This document shows, in pieces, positions 1 through 9,413 of a stretch of DNA of 64,000 nt. The stretch's first letter is position 1, and each line of letters starts with the position of its first letter. Under the pieces are notes generated by a model. That model made no database searches and was not told the origin of the DNA. It worked only from the letters and a program-made list of their open reading frames with translations. The translations under genes were made by a program, and so were the position numbers. Where the stretch lies: assembly GCA_918026815.1 (NCBI GenBank), contig CAKJVC010000030.1, positions 496,001 through 560,000 on the forward strand, given 5' to 3'. The stretch is from Chalara sp. BL73. Lineage: Eukaryota; Ascomycota; Leotiomycetes; Helotiales.

Positions 1-2
1 CA

Positions 3-759
3 CCTACAGGAACGAATTTAGATCCTTCTACGTTGCTCAGAATGATATACCAGGTCGGTGAGCAGGGATACCTTAAAGGCCCAGGCTTCTTTGCCTTTAC
101 AAAGGGTATGCCTATTATGCTCCAACAGAATACGCATACGTATGCCGGTTTAGTCAATGGTATGAGAGGGACTGTCGAAGAAGTAATATTGGATACAGAC
201 GTGCGAGGTACATAAGCAGTTTTCGTTCTTGCAGGTCTGATTTGCTAACAAAGACATAACAACGGCGATAGGCTCGTGGATAGAACTCGATGATCAATTC
301 ATTCTGTGTACAGTTCCTTCGCTATGTGTCCTCGTTCGACCGGCGCATGACCATAACTTATTATTCTCTGATATTTCCGACGGTCTGGTTCCTGTCTTCC
401 CAGTACAGATGAAAGGGCAGATCCCGAGCATACCCGGCTTGTCGTTTTACCGACATCAGGTCCCGTTGACGCTTGGATTCGCCTTTACCGATTATAAGAG
501 CCAAGGTAGTACGTTTGTCAGCCTTATTCTAGATCTCCTTTTTGGTAAACAACGCGGCGTTGACCAGCATGGCAAATGGACCTCGATCAACGTCCAGCTT
601 GGCAGGGTCAAATCCCTGTCAGGGGTGTGGTTGCGAGAACCGATCACGCTTCAAGACGTTTCATTTGCCCCTCACCCGGATCTCCAAGTTGAACTGTCCC
701 GGCTTGAGGCTCTAGAACAACGGACGATTAGTCTGTGGGAGGGCTCACCTGATTCTTGA
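3..759 (+). CDS. PIF1-like DNA helicase, C-terminal part (5' end outside window)
   Basis: This is the C-terminal end of a superfamily 1 helicase of the PIF1 type; these unwind DNA using ATP and often sit in Helitron-like elements. An upstream reading frame (33-207) carries GFFAFTKGMPIML and AGLVNGMRGT, which resemble the conserved block before the last helicase motifs. A short intron (about 208-253) leads into a frame with SWIELDDQF, then FAFTDYKSQGSTF at about 478-516, which matches the final (motif VI / UvrD_C_2-like) region. The stop is at 757-759. The Walker motifs and any Rep domain would lie upstream of the window, so completeness cannot be judged. The intron acceptor is uncertain because the predicted branch site is close to it. 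The helicase assignment is firm; membership of a Helitron is inference. Confidence 0.7.
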
Positions 760-1106
760 TATGAACCTATGGGACGACTCTCTTAACCCTAAGTATTACT
801 CTTCGCTTCATTCTACGTATCGTATCTGCCTCATATTTATACTTGCCTTAACAGAGATATGGTATATTGCTTTTCTTTGCCTTTTAAGCGATTGTTGCGA
901 GGTTTCTGATACACTTAAGGCTACGGCCATCCCACGCCGTACCATCACTTACTGTTTCATATATTGCTTTTTCATTATCTCTATCTCTGTTACGTAGCCT
1001 CTTATTTCCCACATACGTCTTGCTTCCTCGCTGTTTCTCATATTACCTAAGTTAACTCCTCTTGATTCTTTTCGTTCTTGTGTGTTGATACTTCCGTAGT
1101 ATAACG

Positions 1107-2085
1107 ATGGTTGGTACTCGTACAACCCCGAGCGGAAGGACTACGGTCACGTTAGCTGGTTCCCCTGTTATAGATGCCGCTGATGATAAAGACGATACAA
1201 TTGATATTACCGACCAGTTCTCGGTAGGTTTTCTACTTACCCGGTTATTTCTACTTGTTGATTTCTTAGGAACCGCGCAGCTCTATGCCGCCTTACTCGG
1301 ACAGCGTCTACGCTAGGCCTTACCAATCTAGTTCTATCGATCTGCATACACCCTTTTCGACCCCCACTCCCTCACCATTTGTATCTCCAAACAAGAGACC
1401 AGCGACTCCTCCTCCAGCCTTAAACTTTGACGGTGTACCGAACCTTCCCTACTTTCGCGGCCAGTGGGTATACGTTGAGAATCTTAAACGTCTTGATCCG
1501 AAGCTTTCATGGGGGACTTTCAGTAGAAATGGAATACTGTGGCTAGCTCATAATGACCCAAACGACTTATACGATGATGAAGAACTTGGACCCTTAGGTA
1601 TTATTCTTCTCGGCCAGCTCGGTCCGTTCATTACACTTAAGACTGCCGAGAACAATTTCAACAAGGACAAGCCTGAGTTTTCTTTGCAATTACAAGTAGA
1701 GGAGCGATCTCTAGAAATCCTAAAAGACTTGATTCGTCGGCGGGATAGAAATCTCACTGTTACAAATCCCTTACGTGTTAAGGTGGCCGAGTCGGACATC
1801 ACTTTCCCCTCTTTTACCCCCGGAGACGCGTTCCCTTTTACCTTTGACGGAACGACCACGGACGACGACCAAGACGGCGATGGCATAGATGCCTCTCGCT
1901 TCGCCGCTGGTGACAAGGTCGCTGTTCAGGCCTGGTTTGGCAGCTACGTCTTCACGAACAAGTCCGGGAAAACCGTGTCTGGTCCGAGCTTCCGCCTTTT
2001 GAAGCTTTGGAGGTTGCAAGCTGGTGCTCCTGGCTCCTCGAGCCTGAATAGCAGCCCGATTACTAAACGGAGGCGCATATTGTAG
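1107..2085 (+). CDS. Two-exon acidic protein next to PIF1 helicase, candidate ssDNA-binding protein
   Basis: I do not recognise this family with certainty. Exon 1 (1107-1223) and exon 2 (1270-2085) are joined by a 46-bp GT-AG intron that keeps frame and give about 310 residues. The N-terminal third is Ser/Thr/Pro-rich and low in complexity. From YFRGQWVYVENL onward the protein looks globular, with a predicted beta-rich segment ending in FAAGDKVAVQAWFGSY and GPSFRLLKLWRL, spaced like an OB-fold strand pair, and an acidic DDDQDGDGID loop between. The C terminus is basic (KRRR). It lies 350 bp behind the helicase gene on the same strand, so the two may be cargo of one mobile element. A role as an RPA/SSB-like partner is inference; an unrelated transposon protein is equally possible. 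Confidence 0.5.
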
Positions 2086-2360
2086 TATAGTTACGTCCTC
2101 TCTCAACATTTAATTATATATGAGCTATTTCTTTTATAATCTCACAGTTCACCGTTCGTATTATCCCAATTGTTTCTGGTGAATTCGTCACGTGTTCGTT
2201 TACTCCAACGCTGTGGTCTGTGCGCCATACCTGAAACTTTACACTTACAAACTACTTATTCTAACGTTTCTTAATTAAAATTCCACTACTCTAATCTATT
2301 TCGAAGGCTTCGTGTGAGCCGCAGGCTAGCACCCATGTAACTCGTAGTCAGTGATCGGAA

Positions 2361-2406
2361 TGGTCTAGTCTAGTCTAGTCTGGACCCCCAGACCAGACCA
2401 GACCAG
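2361..2406. repeat. Imperfect hairpin of pentamer repeats
   Basis: The left arm iterates TCTAG and the right arm iterates ACCAG; they pair except for A:C positions. The pattern suggests a once perfect inverted repeat in which G in one arm became A. Confidence 0.6.
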
Positions 2407-2447
2407 CTGCTTACATAATAACCGGTCTGTCAGACGGGTAGCAATAC

Positions 2448-2467
2448 ACTGACACCATGGTGTCAGT
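2448..2467. repeat. Perfect 20-bp palindrome
   Basis: ACTGACACCATGGTGTCAGT reads the same on both strands and lies 100 bp upstream of the FAR1-like start codon. It could be a dimeric protein site or a terminal hairpin. Confidence 0.8.
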
Positions 2468-2567
2468 TTAGAGCTGACGTAAGCACGACACCACACCACC
2501 AAAATGATCTCGCGTCGCGTTCTACACCTGCAATTGATGCTCCACCAGACACGATTACATTACAACA

Positions 2568-3074
2568 ATGGATATTCGACTTTCACCGTCGCCGCAGCCT
2601 TTGCCAATATCACAATTGCCTACTACACCTTCTATATCTATGCCACTGCCTCCAGAAGCTACATACGGCTCTAAAGAAGAGCTATATGCTTCAATTCAAG
2701 CCTGGGCAGCACAGCATTACTATGCTTTTCGAATTGGACGGTCTAAAAAGATTAACAACGGTTCTAGAATAAAAGTATTCTATAATTGCGATCGTTACGG
2801 ACCGCCACCGCCAGAAAACCACCCACAAAGCTATTTACAAGCACGTAAACGACAAACAACTACTCGAAAAACAGGCTGCCAGTTCTCAATAGTAGCTATA
2901 CAATATACTAATACACAATGGGAGCTCCGTTATAGATCTGGCACAGAATACAATACACATAATCATCCTCCAAGCCAGTCAATTAGCTCTCATCCAGCAC
3001 ACCGAAAACTAGCACAAGCAGAAATAAACCAGGCTAAATCTCTTCATAACGCAGGTAAGTCTAATATTGTATAA
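2568..3074 (+). pseudogene. FAR1/MULE-type N-terminal DNA-binding domain, truncated
   Basis: This 168-residue frame holds a FAR1-like (WRKY-GCM1 superfamily) zinc-binding domain, the usual N-terminal DNA-binding part of Mutator-like transposases. After a Pro-rich lead, the conserved features are the FYNCD cysteine (about residue 74), TGCQFSI (about 103) and the HNHPP histidine pair (about 132), in the expected C..C..H-x-H order. A full MULE transposase would continue for about 500 residues with a DDE core, but the frame stops at 3074, about 20 bp before the terminal repeat of the next element. A GTAAGT donor-like site lies at the break, so an intron was possible before the insertion. No matching remainder is visible beyond 7545. 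It is best read as a relic interrupted by the neighbouring MULE. Confidence 0.7.
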
Positions 3075-3182
3075 CACTTTAAAAGAAAATTTTTACGGCA
3101 AATATCTCAAATACCATCAAAAAGTCGATAAATATCTGAAATACCACCACTGAATTTGGAGGCTTTCTCATATACCACAAAT

Positions 3183-3310
3183 GATGGTATTTCAGAAAGC
3201 CACCAAATAATTGATGGTATTTGAGAAAGCCTCCAACACTCTTAAATTTTTAATGGTATTTCAGAAAGCCACCAAATAATTGATGGTATTTGAGAAAGCC
3301 TTCAACACTC
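3183..3310. repeat. Two 59-bp subterminal direct repeats in the MULE
   Basis: Copies at 3183-3241 and 3252-3310 are nearly identical with a period of 69 bp. Each contains two GATGGTATTT-type motifs that also occur in the terminal repeats, so they may be transposase binding sites. Confidence 0.85.
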
Positions 3311-3393
3311 GCTGTAAGCACGTTGTAGGTACGCTGTAAGTAGAATATTGGCCAGAAATCAATGTACTTTTATTGTTGTATTCCTAAAATCAA

Positions 3394-5364
3394 TTATATT
3401 CCATACGCTTTCCCAGACCTTGTAGAAAATCGTAAAGCTAGATCTGTAGGTTGAATAGAATCTTGATCGAAAATATCGCTGTCGACTTCTGAAAAGTTAT
3501 AGCTGCTATCACTTGTATCCAGCTCAATAGCCTGATCAACCTCTTCAATTTGTATGCCTAACTCTTGATCGAGGCGTGATTCCTCTTCTTCGTCGGTACT
3601 CAATTGATCCTCTTCTTCCTCTCTACTATCCTCATTCTCAGATTCCGATTGTAGCCATTCGTAAGCTCGTTCTCGACGTCCATTTGAAACAGGCTGATTT
3701 GTACAACGACGGCGATTATGACCCCATTCAAGGCAATTCCCACAGCGTGTTTGTTTTCTGCTCCACTGGCCTTTGCGTACGCGTTTTGTTCGAGGTCGGC
3801 CAGCTGCTTTGCGCAAAATCGGTGGCTTAATTGAATCGTCACGAGGAAGGTTTTCGATTGAAACTGGTAGTACTGTATGGCGGTAAGTCGACTCGTAAGC
3901 CTGCGTAGTGAAATACTGATCAAAAAGCTCAATTGAATCGATTCGCAGAAATTTTGCAGCGGCAATTGCGTGAGAACAAGGCGATTGATACTCATTGAAA
4001 TCTGTACAGTCGCAATACTTTTGATTCAAAACAACTACCCACTTCCGGCCTGATTCAGGATCCTCGACTTGCGCAATATTTTGATCTGAAAGATAAACTC
4101 GATATCGACGAGAAGCTTGTATTCGGCTTTTGAATTTGGCCATTGGCACGTTAGCAAGATCATTAGATTTGCTAGTTTCTGAACGCCTTTTGAACCACGT
4201 TTCAGTCGCTGCCAAATAAATACCGTCTAGTAATCGAAGAGGAGGCAAACGTCGATAATCACTCCAAACTGAATTCAACGATTCGACAATATTAGAAGTA
4301 TTATGGCCAAATCGAGGATATTTAGAATATGCTCTAGTCCAAAGCTCTTTGTCGATATTGCAAAGGTAATCGAAAGCAGGCGTACTTAGTTCTTTCAACT
4401 TCATCATTTCGGCTTTGAACAACAATGGCGTTTTAGCTTTACATGCTCTCCAGAAAAGTGGCTTCACTTTGTTACCGAATCTTTGCTGTAAGTTATCTGC
4501 AATATGCTGACAACAGTGAAGATGAATTGCTGCAGGATACTCCTCTACTATAGCTTTCGCCATACCCTTTTCACGATCAGAAATAAAAGTATGGCGACGT
4601 TGCAAAGTTACTGGAAAAGCAATCTTTAAATGACGTAAAAACCAGCTCCACCAATACTCTTCTTCAATAGGTACTAATGCCCAGGCTAAAGGCACTACTT
4701 TGTCGTTGGCGTCGATTCCACAACAAATCAACAATATCATACGATATCGCGACTTTGTATGAGTTCCATCAAGAGCAAAGAACTGACGAAGCTGTTTTGC
4801 AGCTAAACGAAGAGGGCCTGGAGCAAAAAAAGCTGCTTGGAATACGTTATCAGCCTGCGTTTGAAGTACAGCGTAATTGTTTTCATCGATTTCTTTGAAC
4901 CTTTCGATATAGCTAGGAAATAGCGCAAACGATTCAGTTTCATCACCATACATCTCGTCGAGAACAGCCTGCTTTACACGATACGCTTGAAGGTACGGAA
5001 TTTTGTTATAAAATTGCAAGCGTTCAGTTGATTGAATTTGCTTTGGAGTAATTCTAGGATTCTCGATAATCGAAGAACGGTGATGAGGTATTATATACTC
5101 CAAACTGTTTGTATTTGAAGCTTGAAAGTGACTTGCAGGAGAGCAAGTATGGGGTTCCAGATGAGTTATAACAACTCCTTTTCTTTTAGAATTACAAGCT
5201 CTAATTTTGAACTTGCAGTTACGCGGCGTTCGACATACAATATTGAATCGTTTTTTATCTGAATGAGTAGCTTTCCATGATTCAGAAGCGTTTGCAACAA
5301 AGCTTTTGATAGCTAACTTAGCTGAAGAAATATCAGGAAACGTAGAGCCTATTTCGAGAGCCAT
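3394..5364 (-). CDS. MULE transposase (DDE, SWIM and CCHC zinc fingers)
   Basis: An uninterrupted 656-residue transposase of the Mutator-like family, which cuts and re-inserts its own DNA. The order is an N-terminal FAR1-like zinc domain (C44, C50, C74 region), then the DDE catalytic core with D199 in FALDGTH, D263 in FISDREKGM and E361 in NIVESLNSVW, with the family's CCQHIADNL segment at about 284-292. A SWIM finger follows (C451, C453, C463, H465), then a CX2CX4HX4C knuckle (C541, C544, H549, C554) and an acidic Ser/Glu-rich tail. The ATG at 5364 opens directly into the conserved domain. All expected catalytic and metal-binding residues are present, so this copy may be active. It fills most of the element and is transcribed towards the left TIR. 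Confidence 0.93.
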   Translation of the reverse strand: MALEIGSTFPDISSAKLAIKSFVANASESWKATHSDKKRFNIVCRTPRNCKFKIRACNSKRKGVVITHLEPHTCSPASHFQASNTNSLEYIIPHHRSSIIENPRITPKQIQSTERLQFYNKIPYLQAYRVKQAVLDEMYGDETESFALFPSYIERFKEIDENNYAVLQTQADNVFQAAFFAPGPLRLAAKQLRQFFALDGTHTKSRYRMILLICCGIDANDKVVPLAWALVPIEEEYWWSWFLRHLKIAFPVTLQRRHTFISDREKGMAKAIVEEYPAAIHLHCCQHIADNLQQRFGNKVKPLFWRACKAKTPLLFKAEMMKLKELSTPAFDYLCNIDKELWTRAYSKYPRFGHNTSNIVESLNSVWSDYRRLPPLRLLDGIYLAATETWFKRRSETSKSNDLANVPMAKFKSRIQASRRYRVYLSDQNIAQVEDPESGRKWVVVLNQKYCDCTDFNEYQSPCSHAIAAAKFLRIDSIELFDQYFTTQAYESTYRHTVLPVSIENLPRDDSIKPPILRKAAGRPRTKRVRKGQWSRKQTRCGNCLEWGHNRRRCTNQPVSNGRRERAYEWLQSESENEDSREEEEDQLSTDEEEESRLDQELGIQIEEVDQAIELDTSDSSYNFSEVDSDIFDQDSIQPTDLALRFSTRSGKAYGI

Positions 5365-5469
5365 GATACGATATCGATAAAATTACAATTGAAAGGAATA
5401 AAAGGATTTCAAGTTACAATAGTATTAAGGTTTGTGGGTCATGTGTTTTAGTCTCTTGGCGGCAAATGG

Positions 5470-5579
5470 TGGTACGTCAGATATCTGCCAACAAAATGAT
5501 GGTATTTCAGAAAGATTACCTGTAACTACTAGAATATCTGAAATACCATCATTTGGTTGGCAGATATCTGACGTACCAC
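5470..5579. repeat. Long hairpin in the MULE right subterminal region
   Basis: Arms of about 43 bp (about 5470-5510 and 5534-5579) are near-perfect reverse complements. Each arm includes the element's GGTATTTCAGA motif. It lies between the transposase start and the right TIR. Confidence 0.8.
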
Positions 5580-5684
5580 TGTTTCAAAACGGTGGTACGC
5601 CCAGAAAGCCTCCAAATTTAGTGGTGGTATTTGAGATATTTACTGACTTTTCGATGGTATTTCAGATATTTGCCGTTTTAATTA

Positions 5685-7543
5685 ACGTAGCCCACAAGCG
5701 AGTTTCCAATACAAGCGAATTTCCATTTTTTTCTTGGCATCGTACGAAATACTCAAATATTTAAACAACAATACAAATAATTAATTATAACTCTTCAATA
5801 TCTGAATCTTCAAGCTCTAATCTACTCTTTTGACATGTTCGCACGTTGTGGCCAAACTCTCCGCACAATCCACAGCGTCGTTGTTGTGGTGCGTTTTGCT
5901 TTGTACGACTACTATCTTGGCCCAAATCGGCTTGTAATTGAGCATTAACATCACTTTGAGCTTGAAGATCTTGCGCATCTTGCAAACTAAGTGATCCTCC
6001 TTCTTGTATTCGGCGCTTTTTCGTACGACGCCGCCGACTAAGCTCATTATTGCTTTGCGAAGTGCTCTGTTCTCTTCGCGCAACAACGCTAGTTCATGAA
6101 TTGCGCGCGTTGCACCTTTTGCAAACTGATCTATACTTGACAAAAGCAAAGTCGGAGAGCTATTTTGATGTCGTATGATTCTTTCTTTGACATATATAGT
6201 CTGAGATTGTGTTTCAATTACGTTGCTTGGAGTTTTAGGCTCCCAAATTAAAGGTAAACCGGACGACGTTCTAGGCGAAGTTGGAGTTGGCAGTTTGATA
6301 TCTAGGTGTGAAATCACATATTCTGGGTCGTACGGCACAAGGCCTGTTCCGCGGAACCCTCCTCGAATATTTGATTCAATCATTGTTGTACGAAATGCGG
6401 TATGGAAAGCAGGAAAAAGTCTTCCTTAGAAATATAAGTAATATGCGCACGCATCAGCTTTTCAATTTCAGCGCCATACGATCTTTTTAACGCACGAAAA
6501 CAACCAACATCAAGAGGCTGAAGCTTGTGAGACGAATGTGCAGGCATACAAAGAGTAATAATGTTGTGTTCTTTGCAATAAAGCTCGAAATCAGTCGAGT
6601 GGTGGCTTTCGTGGCCATCAAGAATCAAAAGTCGATAACCACCCTTTGTACGACTCTTTGTATGTAAATTGAAATGCCGAATCCAATCTAAGCCTCGTTC
6701 ATTTGTTGTCCAGCCATTTGCAGTAACAGCAATAACCCAATCGGACGGCAATTGACTATTTTCATACCACGACGAAAGGTGGGTTTTGCCCGCAACAATT
6801 ATATATGGCGGCAGCACATAGCCGTACGAACCGATCCCTTGAATTACTGTAATCCATTCCCGATTCCCTTGTTGTACAGTTCGAGGCTTGTTACGTCGTT
6901 CAGAGCTTGTTACAACCATTTCGGACGAAATCTGGCCCATTACAAATCCCGTTTCGTCAAAGTTGTATATATCTTCTTCCTGAATCCCATATTTGGCAAT
7001 TGTGTTTCGTACGAGGCGAAACCATGCATTATACACGTCAGGGTCTTCGCACTGAACTCGCTGATAGTCGATTCTTCGATTAAAACGCGTTCGTAGCTCT
7101 GGTTGTCGTCGTACGAAGTTTGAAGTCCAGTTTTTGCCGACGCGTCCCGCATTTCGTTGTTGAAGTAGTTGATTAGCCATATCTTCAACATTACTAAGTC
7201 GAGGAGGAAATGACCGTGAATCCAAGTCAAGAATATGCCGTACGATAACATTTTCTTCAAGATCGGTAAGTTTTCGAGAATTAGCTGAAATATCGCGTCG
7301 TGAAGTTCTTCCGTGATATCGGTTATACAATGTTTTGCGAGGCACATTGTAAGTTCGAGCAACGCGACTTAGCTTTAAATGTGGATTATTTTGAAGCGTA
7401 TTTACTGCTAAAATAAGGTCGGATTCATTCCAAGTACGAACCATTTTAGTATATATAAAAAATTGTTGGTGAAAGGTAGTTCGTACGATGCCAAGAAAAA
7501 AATGGAAATTCGCTTGTGTTGGAAACTCGCTTGTGGGCTACGT
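5685..7543 (-). mobile_element. Fot1/pogo-type Tc1-mariner transposon with 64-bp TIRs
   Basis: A 1,859-bp element with TIRs at 5685-5748 and 7480-7543 that match at 63 of 64 positions and begin ACGTAGCCCACAAGCG. It is flanked by TA at 5683-5684 and 7544-7545, the expected target duplication. Size, TIR style and DD35D transposase fit the fungal Fot1/Flipper group of the pogo family. It sits six bases outside the right end of the MULE. The near-identical TIRs point to a fairly recent insertion. Confidence 0.92.
5785..7444 (-). pseudogene. Fot1/pogo transposase with two frameshifts
   Basis: The transposase would bind the TIRs and carry out cut-and-paste. From ATG 7444 the frame holds an N-terminal helix-turn-helix (residues 1-50), a CENP-B-like second HTH (to about 130) and a DDE_1 core with D163 (YNFDETGF), D276 (LLILDGHES) and D312 (LQPLDVGCF); D276 to D312 gives the pogo-typical 35-residue spacing. 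The frame breaks near 6405 in a T-rich run (one base short) and resumes in the next frame as GGFRGTGLVPYDPE. It breaks again near 6020 and ends with a CX2CX4HX4C knuckle (CGLCGEFGHNVRTC). The catalytic core is intact but the full protein cannot be read through, so this copy is probably non-autonomous unless the breaks are sequencing errors. Confidence 0.88.
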
Positions 7544-7545
7544 TA

Positions 7546-8233
7546 TATGAGTTTCGCTTAGCTACCTCAATAAAGAAAGTAGTGGGAATATGTGGGTACG
7601 CTAAAGTGTGCCGTTTCAATCGCACCCCCTTCACGTGGTTGATAACAGTCATGAACGGTGCACAAACATGGCATGTTCTGAACAGATGGCTCAGAAGTGA
7701 TGCAAAGCCTGATTATATGTCATGCCGTTAGGTATTGCGCCAAACACTTCATGGGAAGTCAGAACAGAATGCGAGTCTAGACCTAATTATGCAGTAATTC
7801 TGTCATGCTTGCTTGACAGGCATAGGCCCTTATCGAGGCGGCAACCTCGCTCGAGTATTCAACCAATCCTCTCGAGGTTCCTAACTACATGTAGCCTTGG
7901 ATACATAGTTTTTCGATAATAAGCCTGTGTCACCCATGCAAATATCAAAGCTGAGTCTTGGCAAATATCGCTTCCAGGTTGCTTGGACAAAGATGGCCTG
8001 ATCTTTTATTCCAGGCTTAATGCTTGGAATGCTATTTTGTAAGAGTTTTGTGACAGGCTAATAGTAACTTATTCAATAGACTATTACGGCCGGGCCGTAG
8101 CGGGTCATACTAGTCCGTAATTGGCCCGTTACCATCTAGGGGTATTTAAGGGATAGTTTCCAACTAGAACTGGCAGGCTAAAAGAATACCTGGAAAGTAG
8201 GATTTGCAAAAAAACGGAGACTTTTTATATAAT
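7546..8233. other. Intergenic stretch without recognisable gene
   Basis: Only short, unconvincing reading frames. It contains a GC-rich palindromic patch near 8089-8102 (ACGGCCGGGCCGT). It lies between the Fot1-type element and a solo LTR and may be decayed transposon DNA. Confidence 0.4.
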
Positions 8234-8438
8234 TGTAAGGTGCTGGAGTAGTGTGGCACAAGTCAACTGCAATTTGATGCAAGACTAATCTCTACCCTCT
8301 CTACTACTGTACGTCCCGAGTCTCCTACTTATACCCTCCGTACCCCTGGCGACTCCCCATGTGCCCATACATGCCCAGCATCAGGGCATTTGCCGAGCCC
8401 TCCTTGCTCATTAGCACGTGACATCATGGCACCTGACA
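8234..8438 (+). mobile_element. Solo LTR, family 1 (copy A)
   Basis: A 205-bp repeat starting TGTAAGGTGCTGG and ending CCTGACA, with two further copies at 42551-42755 and 63170-63370. TG...CA ends and near-matching 5-bp flanks (ATAAT/ATAGT) mark it as a solo LTR left by recombination. Strand follows the shared TGTAAGG start; the parental orientation is unknown. Confidence 0.85.
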
Positions 8439-8732
8439 ATAGTATACAAAAAAAAGCCTGGCGCGCAGCTACAAAAAGAAGCATAGTATTAAAAACTTTA
8501 TGCACCTTGGCCAAAGTCCAAATCTAAACCCTATAAAAACCTGCTGGAACACTATAAAGCAGAAACTACGGCGTAGGCTGTTTTACTCTGAAAAGAATGT
8601 TAAAGCAGCTATTCAAGACAAATAGGACAAAATTACTATAAAAAAGATACAGGACCGTATTAAAGACATACCTAGACGATACACAAGGATCAAGAATAAT
8701 AGTGGGAAGCCTATTAAAACTGCCAAATGGTA
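8439..8732 (+). pseudogene. Tc1-type transposase C-terminal remnant
   Basis: Translation gives QSPNLNPIKTCWNTIKQKLRR followed by KIQDRIKDIPRRY and a TAKW end. These match the C-terminal third of Tc1-family transposases (SPDLNPIENLW block, then the conserved helix and final GGxTKW). At least one in-frame stop (near 8621) and an upstream frameshift are present. The frame just before the NPI block starts right after the solo LTR, so the LTR may have landed inside this transposon. No TIRs were found. Confidence 0.7.
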
Positions 8733-9413
8733 ATTCGTTGAGTAATTAGAATAAATAATCGATGTCAACCCCCCTTGAGTTCTGGTGATGTGGCCCGTGC
8801 GTAAATTAGCCTGTCATCCACTGGTGCTCGGTTCTGGGCCGTTAGTTCAACTGTCACAGCAGGCAGTCCTGGCACATGGCGAGAGGGGTCGACAGTGGAC
8901 TCTTCCCCCACGTCAAGCTGTAGTCTCGGCACCGAGAGTGGTCCCAAGAAAACTGAAGTGGAGTGCCAGGCTTCGTGGAGCCAGAACCCAACTTTATTTT
9001 GACTCGCCAAGCGGGTGAGCGCCACCCCGCTTGCGTGACAATGACGAGGTGTGATAATTATGAAACACGTTATATGGTGTGGTCATCTTTTGCATTTAAC
9101 CTTTCCCGATCGCGATGTGGACTGTGCATCGAATTGTTGACACCGACTATGAAGTGTAACGTTGGCAAGTGGGAACTAGTCACATCTCGTGCTTCTGGAC
9201 AAATGCAAAACGGCTCAAGATGGAAAACTTGGATATCGGCCCACTTCCTGCTCGGCCATATGCTTTTGTTGTCAGGCCCATCCATACGTCTAGAAGATTA
9301 AGCATGCTTTCAGGAGGATAAGGAGACTTGTATTTTCCAATTCTTATATAAAGACACTCGCCAAACTGTGTGCCTTTCATCAACAACAACAACAACTTAT
9401 ATATCATTTCAAG
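8733..9413 (+). other. Upstream region of the phosphoketolase gene
   Basis: No recognisable gene. It ends with a TATATAA box at about 9345-9351 and a CAA-repeat-rich leader just before the start codon, both consistent with the promoter and 5' UTR of the next gene. Short ORFs on both strands (8765-9025) have no recognisable features. Confidence 0.5.
9345..9351 (+). promoter_or_regulatory. TATA-like box of the phosphoketolase gene
   Basis: TATATAA lies 63 bp before the ATG and about 25-30 bp before a pyrimidine/CAA-rich leader, a usual position for a fungal TATA element. Confidence 0.5.

Larger units (their letters stand above)
2086..2567. other. Non-coding stretch with several short inverted repeats
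   Basis: No convincing ORF. It holds an imperfect hairpin built of GTCTA/GACCA iterations (2361-2406) and a perfect 20-bp palindrome (2448-2467). It separates the helicase/acidic-protein pair from the FAR1-like fragment and probably contains the edge of one or two transposons. No Helitron CTRR end with a convincing hairpin could be fixed. Confidence 0.4.
3095..5676 (-). mobile_element. MULE DNA transposon, complete with TIRs
   Basis: The element is about 2.6 kb, bounded by terminal inverted repeats of about 85 bp (3095-3178 and 5592-5676) that begin ACGGCAAATATCT on both sides and differ by a handful of bases. One gene, the transposase, lies inside on the minus strand. Both subterminal zones carry iterated copies of a GGTATTTCAGA-type motif. 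A clear 8-10 bp target duplication was not found: the flanks are A/T-rich and the right flank is interrupted six bases out by the Fot1-like insertion. Confidence 0.85.

Noticed and set aside
2281..2340. Helitron 3' end (CTAG after a short GC-rich inverted repeat near 2330)
   Set aside because: The stem is only about four base pairs and too close to the CTAG; without the Rep domain in view the call is not supported.
3183..3310. CRISPR-like repeat-spacer pattern
   Set aside because: There are only two units with a 10-bp gap in a eukaryotic transposon; they are subterminal repeats of the MULE.
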